Source of the DNA: Lytechinus pictus
Taxonomy: Eukaryota; Echinodermata; Echinoidea; Temnopleuroida; Toxopneustidae
Assembly (NCBI RefSeq): GCF_037042905.1
Contig: NC_087245.1
Span: 6,897,501-6,961,500 of the forward strand
DNA length: 64,000 nt
Direction of reading: 5' to 3'
Shown piece after piece: positions 21,636 through 31,100 of the stretch. A model generated the notes under the pieces. That model worked only from the letters and a program-made list of their open reading frames with translations, searched no databases and was not told the origin of the DNA. Both the position numbers and the translations under genes were made by a program. Positions within the stretch are counted from its first letter, which is position 1. Each line of letters starts with the position of its first letter.

Positions 21636-21831
21636 TGGTGGATCTGGGGGATGGCACATCTGGCTCACCCCCCCCCCCTTAGAGAGCCACAGTCGAGATT
21701 TGTAATGAAAATATGCCATTTTCACCAAAGTATGCCCCCCCCCCCCGGAAAGCAAGGCCCTTTTTTTGCTTGACAAATTTTCATCATGAAAATGTGCCCC
21801 CCCCCCCCGGATAAATCCTGGATCCACCCCT
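21636..21831. mobile_element. Small MITE with GGTGGATC ends
   Basis: Left end CACTGGTGGATCTGG; right end GGATCCACCCCTGG is its imperfect reverse complement. Three internal C runs (about 21668, 21736, 21796). Both sides have a TTTTTAT flank, a possible 7-bp target duplication. No coding capacity. Confidence 0.55.
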
Positions 21832-22574
21832 GGTTTTTATTAAGTTTACATGTATTTTCATTTTGAAAAAAAAAAGGTTTCCTAGAGATTTATAAACAGC
21901 ATGATTTACACTGAGCGTGTCATACACTTCTGTGCAGAAGAATATTATCTTGAGAAATTTGGTTATTAAATTATGGAAAATATCTTTTGCAAATGAAATT
22001 ACTTGATTGCAGTTATTTCTTACATTGTATTGTCATTTTACTTGATAGAAATTCATTATTTTTTATAACCATGACAGTGTTCTAATTTCATATTTGCTAA
22101 ATTGTAATAATTCTTTTGATCTTCCTTCATCTTCATGAAAGTATGAATTCTAGTCATCTGCTTCAAAGTCTGCCCAATACAATGGTTACAAAGGGCCTAA
22201 GCATCACTTGTCATTTTTTAATAAGTAGTTAAGTTAGTAGTCAAGTAAGGGGTCAGACAGTTTGGCTGTATTATATTTGTTTAATTATCTTACTAGTGTC
22301 AATTTACTAAACTTTTGCTGTTTGTGATTGAACCCCCAAATTGCTCGATAGTACCATGTAACCATTATGTTGGACAGACGTTATTATTGACTAGAGGACT
22401 ATTATTACTTTCCAAACCAACCTGAAGATAATATGATACTTCACGTATTACAGGGGTATATTGTCTCCCTTCCATTGTTGTGATGTATGGGCTGGGTAAT
22501 ATCATCTAACTTGTCCTGGAATAATCATTCTCTGCAACAAGTTCCACTTCAGCGACTCTCAGTTGAACATCATC
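21832..22574. other. Intergenic, nothing firm
   Basis: AT-rich. On the minus strand 22578-22506 there is a 24-codon acceptor-linked open frame ending in TAG, too short to call; see findings. Confidence 0.35.
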
Positions 22575-22832
22575 ATTCCTGGCATTGGCGGCGGAAGCCA
22601 AAAATTTTAGGGGGGAACCGCCAAAATTTTTTGACAAAAAAAAAAAAATAGAGACCAAAAATCTTAGGGGGGGGGGACACAGGAAACAAAAGTGAAAATT
22701 GACAAGCCAAAAAAAAAATAAAAAAAATAAGGTTATCAACAAAAAATTGAGGGGGGGGGGGGGTCGTCCCCTCCCCACCTAAAATTTAGGGGGATCGTCC
22801 CCCCCCCCACTTCCACCGCCTATGATTCCAGG
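22575..22832. mobile_element. CATWGGCGG-ended MITE, copy 1, with 8-bp target duplication
   Basis: The element 22583-22824 (242 bp) begins CATTGGCGGCGGAAGCC and ends CCACCGCCTATG. Flanks are ATTCCTGG (22575-22582) and ATTCCAGG (22825-22832), 7 of 8 identical. The interior is A-runs and G-runs with repeated AAAATTTAGGGGG motifs. Same family as 27071-27230. Confidence 0.85.
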
Positions 22833-24060
22833 TGCTTGGAGATCTTCGAAAGGCATGCTATAACATCCACTTAAGTTCCAGTTCCTTTCATGTTTTTTCC
22901 TCATCTTAGTGAGCACCTCCAAGTGTTCATATTTTTAGTGTCTTGTTTTAGATTTACCAAACTCAGTTTTATTACCTGATAAATGAAATTACAAAATTCT
23001 ATCCCAAAAATTGAACACTTTGATCAAATTTGGTTACTTAAACTTAATGTTAAATAAACTGAAAATATATAACTGAAAATATGTAATAATAGGCAAAATA
23101 ATAATAATTATGAAAAAAATACCGGTAATAAAAACAAAACAGTTACTCAAATTCACTCAAAACCATACACTTATCTACTCTCCTCAAAAATCAGTTCTCA
23201 CTTTTAGGTATTGATCATTCATTCAGTCAATGAAATAATAAAAAGAGACAGGAGATCCTCATCAAAATAAACACAAACACAGTGTCTCACACACACACTA
23301 CACATTAATAGTAAAATCAGTTTGTATCTTTCGTGGGATTTGTTTTTATGTAAATCTGGATTCTTCTTGGTAGTAGGGCCTTAGGTCGCTCTGACTTGAA
23401 CTTAAAACTTCCAATCTCAAGAAGGCAAGATATATCTCGGGAGATAGTCATCATCAAGATGTTTAGGACTAGGAGTTCAACCTGGTGGTGAGGTTATTCA
23501 TGATGGCATCTGGTATTCTGGCAGAAAGAATCAGAAATAAAAAAATGCATAAATACAATTATTTATTTTTTTCAATGCAAATTAAATTACCTGAGTCATT
23601 CAAGATAGTGGGTATTTTTTTAGGGGGGGGGGGGGTGATGGCATGACAAGTTTTTAGTCAAAATTATTTTTATCTTCATTAATCTTTTTTTCCACTTTGT
23701 ATTACCATTTATTCAAAAATTGCAATAAACATATCAATAAATGAGTTTTTAATCTAGTTGGCAAAAGAAAAACCAGTGCAAAAATACCAAAAGTAAAGCC
23801 AGTATTGGCAGTAACACTGACACCACGGCACTGACACTGAATGTTCATTTTCCAGTGCATGCACATCACTGCCCCATCATCTTCACTCGTTTTCAGAAAA
23901 TATTTAGTTATTTCTCAAATATGACCATGATTATCTTATTCATGTCATTGCTCTGGTGTTTATTCATGATTTTAAATTCAGGAAATCATTCAGCAAACAA
24001 AGAAAACAAAGCATTTCTTGACTGTGATTCCGTGTGATTCAAGTTCAATTTCATTTCTGT
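22833..24060. other. Intergenic; one possible minus-strand exon
   Basis: AT-rich. A good minus-strand acceptor (TTCTTTCTGCCAG) ends at 23518 and is followed by 15 codons and a stop at 23469, too short to identify. A short CA run lies near 23290 and a G run near 23622. Confidence 0.35.
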
Positions 24061-24335
24061 GTGTATCACAGGTACGCACGTACGTGACGTAATCTTAATC
24101 TCTATTATGATGTAAATTAATCATCCCGCGCGCGATTAAAATGGCTCGAAATTCGACCAAATTCAAGGGCAGCTCAGCTTGCAAACCTCACTGAGAAGGG
24201 CTTCCCCAGCCCTTGCGATTCCCCGCGCTGCAATTTCACTGCAATACACAGAAAGGAAATCAACTCAAGTTTCACAATCAATGGAAAATCCGGAACCCTT
24301 CGAGACCCATTTTACAAGAAATACAACTAAATAAG
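24061..24335 (+). promoter_or_regulatory. snrnp48: Candidate SNRNP48 promoter and noncoding exon 1
   Basis: GC and CpG content rise here (CGCGCGCG near 24128, GGCTCGAAATTCG, CCCCGCGCTG), and the segment ends in a strong donor, AATAAG|GTAAGA at 24336. The short ATG frame near 24281 stops within the exon, so the exon would be 5' UTR. The next suitable acceptor on the strand is 27940, just upstream of the SNRNP48 start codon. The link between the two is inference. Confidence 0.35.
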
Positions 24336-24625
24336 GTAAGAATTGAGAGCAACTCAAGACATTTTTGACTTACCGACAATTTCATGGTTATTTTCGGGAG
24401 ATTTCATGGAATTTGGGGCACGAAAATGGTATCGGTAGCTCGCGAAAGTCCTGTGCAATACGATGACATATTTTTCATCGCACGGGAGGACAATCACAAA
24501 GAGAAAATGTCATATTCATTCGCGCTAACAGGGGCTTAATTTTGACGATATCGCATCGCTATGCGATTGCAATGATTGACAAGCGAACGAAGCTTGCGTA
24601 CAAATTTTGAGCACTTCCGCGACAG

Positions 24626-24638
24626 CGCCATCTAGTGA
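24626..24638 (-). promoter_or_regulatory. CTCF-like motif
   Basis: CGCCATCTAGTGA matches the CTCF core (YGCCMYCTRSTGG) at all but the last base. A single 13-bp match can occur by chance or inside a repeat. Confidence 0.25.
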
Positions 24639-24759
24639 CTACGGCCGTGCCTATAAAGGTGGTTTGAATAAAAATTAATAAAAAAACGGCTGTTTTCGAC
24701 TCGCCGTAGAAGTACTAGAACAAATGTGACCAAGGTATAACTCAGTATAAGGGCCTGTT

Positions 24760-26047
24760 TCATGACGAAATGAGCGATACGTAGGAACATCCAAGGCAGG
24801 GGCCGCGGGGGGGGGGGGGGGGGGGGAAGGTGGGTTTTTTTCCAAAACCATACATGTACAAAAACGTAAAAATTACCATATCATGAATGATTCATGGGTT
24901 CATTTCACCTCGCGTGCGAAGGAATATCAATATCATATGCACGCGACACACACGACATATGCAAATATATAATGGGCTTTTGCCCAAATAAAATATGATA
25001 ATTAACACACAATTTTGGATTTCACATTCTGCTATGAGTGACACCGAACCATTTAGATCCATTGGTGACTTCTCCTTGAAGTTTCCTTTTAAAAAATGTA
25101 TTTTTTCTTGATCTTCAGTGAAGATTTCACGGAGATGCCCTTCGATCAGCGACGAAATCAATTTTTGGCCTAAAGAGGGCGCACGATTTATATTCATATC
25201 AAAGACAACAAGGGAAAGACTAGGCACCTAAACTATTTTACACGCAAATCGACGCAAGGCATACGCGAAGTCCGTGAAGTGTCCAATATTTTCATTGTAT
25301 AGACTTTGGTATACTGTATTATTGACGTTCGTTAAAGCAAGTACGTATATATATATATTTTTTTTATTAGTCATCGTTTTAAATTATTTGCAAAAAAGTG
25401 TTATCGCCAATAATAATCTTGAATTATGTTTTTTAAGGTATTTCATTTATTGGTGCCCATAATTAGTCAAGTAATCATAAGAATTGCACATTCAAAGAAT
25501 TTAGACACAGTTATAAAATTACAGAGGAGCTGAATCAAGGTTGTGAAATTTATTAGAGCCACCAATGGGCTTCCTTGTATTTCCGTAGAAGAGACATGCG
25601 AAGTAACTTTCGATATCGATATCACATTCGTGATTGTTGACGTTCGTTTGTAAATATTTTATAGTTTGGCTGCCATTTTGACCATTTTTATCGTGTTCAA
25701 CCCAATTAAACATCGGTAAAGTATATTTTTCATGCCTTTTTCATCTATATCGTTTAAAGTATTTAAACATTAAATATCAAGTTTTAAAAGTTTGTTGTTT
25801 ATACATCCTTAGATTGTAAATTCGATGTGTAAAATTACATCAAACTTTGGACTATGAATTGACAAAAGGGAGGGAATGAGAACACATGCGAGCCCACACG
25901 TACACCCTACCGTCGGTAAATGGGGATTACAGTAAAATGTCAGAAATTGTTGAATAAATCCCCAGAAACGACGGTTATTCCTGTCTACTTACCGGAATGA
26001 GCCCCGGTGAGTAGCGAGAACGAGTTTTGGCAAATATTACTTCTGCA
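24760..26047. other. Intergenic or SNRNP48 intron, nothing firm
   Basis: G run of about 22 at 24807-24829. A 45-bp segment near 25940-25985 (CCCCAGAAACGACGG core) also occurs near 18880-18925. An 11-bp stem CTACTTACCGG / CCGGTGAGTAG lies at about 25977-26014. Confidence 0.35.
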
Positions 26048-26107
26048 ATGAAGCGATTTTTGCCGACTACTTCGAAATCCAGGGTCAAACGCGGTCTGGT
26101 GTACGAG
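26048..26107 (+). CDS. Unidentified first-exon-like frame
   Basis: An ATG opens 20 codons (M-K-R-F-L-P-T-T-S-K...) ending exactly at a perfect donor, GAG|GTAAGT. The peptide is basic. Joining it to the SNRNP48 exon at 27941 would shift frame and stop, so it is not an alternative SNRNP48 start. It may be the first exon of an unseen gene, a uORF-bearing alternative leader, or chance. Confidence 0.25.
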
Positions 26108-27062
26108 GTAAGTATACATGTACATACTAACCTCGTACTAGTGTGAGTGATCATGATTGTGATTTTTTGCTAGCCTTGAGGACTCCATGATGATGTTTTA
26201 TTACTATTTAGACATATACTTCTTCATCATTGGAGTCTTGAACCCCCGGTCATATACATGTATGTATAAGAGACTGACCAATCCAACTTTCAATATAAAA
26301 TCCATCTTTTAATATAAAAATCACGTAAATTGTGTTGATTTTTTTAATTTCTACACCTTCCTATGCCCAATTGTGTAGAAAGGTTTAAAAAATGGTCAAT
26401 AAAAATGTAAAAAAATGAAGGTTTCTTACCAGACTGATCTCGTGTAGATCCCTCGATCCACATGTACACAATGCAAATACAATAGGGTCGACCCTTGAAC
26501 CGCTTACATGTATGTATGACGTACATCCGGTTAGCGATGCCGTTTTGAAGAACAATTTATAGATAAAGATTATTATTTTACAAATACTAAAATTTAATAT
26601 GTGATTATATATAATTAGTAGTAGAGCGATCAGACAAAAAAAAGATATTTGTATCTCACTTTTGCCCCCCCCCTCCGTAACACATAGAATGACGTCCCAT
26701 TGCAGGAGAGATTTTTAATTGCTGTACGTTTTCAATTTTATTCCCCTCCTTTTTGTCTTTAATTTTTAACGATAATGGCAAAAAGTAAAGATGAGCATAT
26801 ATAATAATGATTTTTTTAATAATCCAAATTAAAGATGCATTTGAAGGGTACTCTCACAGTTAGTTCCAGACAAAGAAATTGACGTTTAATCATCGTTAGT
26901 GGAAATAAAGGTAGAGAGAAAATTTGGAATAAAGTTGGAATAAAGAAAATTACTGGTAATTCTGCCAGACTATAGCTATATGCCGGTCTATGTTATCGGC
27001 ATTTCCGTCTGCTAGAAAAAGTGCAGCCATCGTCATCCAGAACTGAACCTCTCCTTAGGTTA

Positions 27063-27238
27063 GTGTTAAACATAGGCGGCAGAAATGGGGGTGGGGGGGG
27101 GGGTCCTGCCCCCCTTAAAATTTCTGTTGATAACTTTTTTTTTTTTTTTGCTTGTCCAATTTTTTACCTTCCCAAAATTTCAGGTGGACCCCCCTAAATT
27201 TGTTTTATATTTTGGCTTCCGCCGCCAATGGTGTTAAA
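27063..27238. mobile_element. CATWGGCGG-ended MITE, copy 2, with perfect 8-bp target duplication
   Basis: The element 27071-27230 (160 bp) begins CATAGGCGGCAG and ends CCGCCGCCAATG, flanked by GTGTTAAA on both sides (27063-27070, 27231-27238). It lies in opposite orientation to the copy at 22583. Internal G and T runs; noncoding. Confidence 0.9.
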
Positions 27239-27469
27239 TGTTTGTGTTATCTTTGAATAAAATTTTTGCTAACACCATTTTTTGCTAATACCAAATTTCA
27301 TGTTATCTTCCTCCCTAACACTGCATTTGGGGGTTGCGCATTGCGCACTGCATATTTCATGACCTGTACGGTGTTACCACCTGGGCCACATGTTTTTCAT
27401 GCTAACACGATTTTCAGAATACCAATCGTGTTAGCTAACACGGTTTTCAGAATACCGCCCCATAACTTT

Positions 27470-27835
27470 AAAAGGTTATGGATCTAGTTCATGAAACTTG
27501 GACATAAGAGCAACCATGTATCCCTGAATATCATGTGCATGCTTCAGGTCACATGACCAGGATCAAAGGTCATTTAAGGTGAGTGAACTTACCATGTTAG
27601 GGATATTTGTTGAATTGGCATCATACATGTAACTCAGAAAGTTTATGGATCTAGTTCGTAAAATATACATATAGACATAAGGGTAACAGTAATCAAGTAT
27701 GAATGATTGTCTTGCACACATCTTAGGTCAGTCACATGGTCAAAGGCCATTTTTGGTCAATGGACATATGATTTTATTATCATATGAATGATTTCTTTTG
27801 TGAATAATTAGAGGCATTCCACTTGTTCTTTTGAA
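27470..27835. repeat. Partial copy of the TTGGACATAA / AGGTCACATGAC repeat element
   Basis: Two diverged units of the ~150-170 bp repeat described at 28680-29713, ending in the same GTGAATAATTAGAGGCATTCCACTTGT terminus split over 27800-27829. Confidence 0.7.
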
Positions 27836-27957
27836 AGAGTTCCTTACATGCTGAGATTTTTTTTACCTGGTCCTTTTATTTGAAGATTGATATAAAGATG
27901 AATACTCATTTTCGTGATCATTAATTTTCTCCTTCTACAGGTACAAGTAATGTTGTC

Positions 27958-28101
27958 ATGGATACAGGTGCAGCTTTGAGTAATGGTGTTGTAGCCCAGC
28001 GGCAACAAGCCCTACAGAAATTTTCTGATGTCATAGATTCAGCAAGCAAAAACCTTGATGGAATTTTGAAAGAAATTGGATGGAGTATTGAAGATCTTCA
28101 G
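27958..28101 (+). CDS. snrnp48: SNRNP48 coding exon 1
   Basis: Exon begins at 27941 after TTCTCCTTCTACAG; ATG at 27958; donor GTGTGT at 28102, phase 0. It encodes the N-terminal 48 residues, a helical, Gln/Asp-rich segment ending G-W-S-I-E-D-L-Q (family G-W-x-x-x-x-L). Confidence 0.9.
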
Positions 28102-31100
28102 GTGTGTATGTTACACTGCAGTAAATTAGAGCTTGGGGGATACATATCTCTTTTGTTGTCTCCTTTCACAATGATTGATGAGTATCCCAATCACCAAATA
28201 AAATCAGTTGAAGTTTTCCAATAACTTGCTGAGGGAGGAAGGTTGTGTTATATCTTTTAAATTTAACATGTACTATTATATGCATGCCCATCAACTTTCT
28301 AAAGAATGTTTTTGATCATGTTTACTCTGGATAGCATGTGTAATATTTTTTCTTTTTAGACCCCCCAACTTCAAAAAATATATTCTCCCTTACAAAATTA
28401 CAACAGTTAGAGAAAACAAGTGACAAAAACTTGGCATTTCCTTCAGGAAAACAAAATATATCCCAGTAAGCAGCCTGTTCCATTCCTAACCAGTTTATAT
28501 GATAATCTTGATTATAATATTTGTAAACTGAAATTTGCAATATGTTTTCTTGCTTAAAATTTGATATAAAAAGCAAGAAACAATTGTAAATGTTGGAATT
28601 GGAAATAAACAAAGGAAATGGAATATCTATCCACTGCTTTGTTTATCTATCAATGAATCTATGTATTCATTCATTCATCGTCTCACCTGCATAGCAGAGT
28701 GAGACTATAGGCGCCGCTTTTCCGACGGCGGCGTCAACACCAAATCTTAACCGAAGGTTAAGTTTTTGAAATGACAGCATAACTTAGAAAGTAGAAACTT
28801 GGCCATAAGGTTAATCATGTATTACTGAACATCCTGCCTGAGTTTCATGTCACATGACCAAGAACAATGGTCTTTTAGGGTCAATGAACTTAGACCATGT
28901 TGGGGAATCAACATCAAAATCTTAACCTAAGGTTAAGTTTTTGAAATGTCATCATAAAAGGGTCAATGAACTTTGGCCAAATTGGGGGTATCTGTTGAAT
29001 TACCATCATAACTTTGAAAGTTTATGGATCTGATTCATGAAACTTGGACATAATAGTAATCAACTATCACTGAACATCTTGCGCAAGTTTCAGGTCACAT
29101 GATTAAGGTCAAAGGTCATTTAGGGTCAATGAACTTTGGTAAAACTGGGGGTATTTGTTGAATTACCATCATAACTTTGAAAGTTTATTGGTCTAGTTCA
29201 TATAACTTGGACATAAGAGTAATGAAGTATCACTGAACATCCTATGCGAATTTCAGGTCACATGACCAACGTCTAAGGTCAATGAACTTTGGCCATGTTT
29301 GGGGTATTTGTTGAATTACCATCATAACTCTGTAAGTATAAATAGTTCATAAAACTTGGACATAAGAGTCATCAAGTATCACCGAATATCTCATGTGAGT
29401 TTCAGGTCACATGACGAAAGTCAAAGGTCATTTAAGGCCATTGAACTTTTGCCATTTTAGAGGTAATTATTAGATTGCTGTCATAACTTTCAAAGTTTAT
29501 ATAGTGTATAAAATGTGGATATAGGGATAATCAAGTATCACTGACAAGTTTTAGGTCACATGATCAAGGTAAAATATCAATTAACATAGTATTGTATCAT
29601 TATACAAATGTTTTTTTTTGTGAATAATTATTTTATAGTAGTTTTCAAAGTCAGAACTGCTGCTATATTGAATCGCATGATGCAGGTGAGACCGCCAGAA
29701 GCATTCCACTTGTTTATTATACTAATCACTAATCAGCACATTTAAATCCCAAATGGTCAGTTTACAACTATCAAGACCTGTCCTATAACTACTATCATTA
29801 TCAATAATTCTTTCCTTTTACCCTTTCCAAAAGACCAAAGAAGCTGAGATGGTATGTCCTCTTAACCCAAATCATAGAGTGATTGAGTCCTCTCTTGAAG
29901 GTCACATTGAGAGATGCAAGTGGGCGAGAGATGGATACACCAAGGAAGAAAAGGTAACAGATTGATGGAAATCATCTTTAAACTGTATTGCACATTAACA
30001 CCAATTTTGGGTCTGACATGCAAATACAAAAAGTGCGTACATGAAACTATGGAACTGTGTATTGCAAGACCTCAAGAATCTTATGAAAGATCACATTTCG
30101 AGCTTTAAGCTGTATAGATTTCATGAATTCATGTATGGGAGTCACAACCTTATGAGAATATGAAAGTGTTTTTAGATTTGAATGAAATTTATAATTTTGA
30201 TAATCTATAAAGTATTGAATGATTATGAATGACAAACCCAAATAAACCAAGATATTAATTTTCAGTACATCTGATTGCCAATATTCTATGGTCCTTTACT
30301 CATTCATAAGTATGGCATACCAAGGACTTTTTCTCTCCATATTTTTTTTTCTTATTCTGCTTTATAGGATCATGCAGCATCTTTGGAGGCCAATAGCTTC
30401 TTCTATGAAAATAAAAAGAATGTTCATACAGTTGAGCTTGGTAGGTATCCAATATGGGATATGGGCTTTATAGTATTTATGAGGTATCTAGTTGCCTACG
30501 TAATGATGCACTATATGTTACCCTGGTTTTAGATCCAGCTGCTAAAGGCTCTTGGAGCATTCAAAGAATAAATCCTACCGGACACCCATACACCTCACCT
30601 GGGTTGAGTGCAGCACAATGTGGGTAAATTTTGTGCTGAAGGAAAACCCGCCATGGCTAGGAATCGAACTAATGTCCCTCAGATTGAAAGACGAGAGTCA
30701 TAACAACTAGACCACGACACGCCCATGATGATGTTCATTGCTAAATATCTTTATTATGATTGAGATTATAGTGTATATGTACAGTGAATCACTTTAATTT
30801 TCTTTCTATTAAAGTTGAAGTAATAGTTTTTATTCAGATTTTTTAAAGGAGAACTATATTGATTATGAATGTGGTCTTATTATATGTCAATGGAAAGGTA
30901 ATGATGTGGGGATTATCAGTGGGTCATTCAAAAATAACGAAAATAATACATAAGGTGAAAATCGCCGATTAAAAAACGCTCAAAATGCCTCTCCGAAATA
31001 TGCCTCGCATCGGTCTCTGAATTGACTTGAATTTGATGACGTCACTTTCTGTACGAGATGCGTGATTGGCTCTCCCACGTGAAGCTCCACTTGCATGCAA

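Noticed and set aside
28322..28612. 96-codon minus-strand open frame in SNRNP48 intron 1
   Set aside because: AT-rich, no family similarity, no splice context; chance frame.
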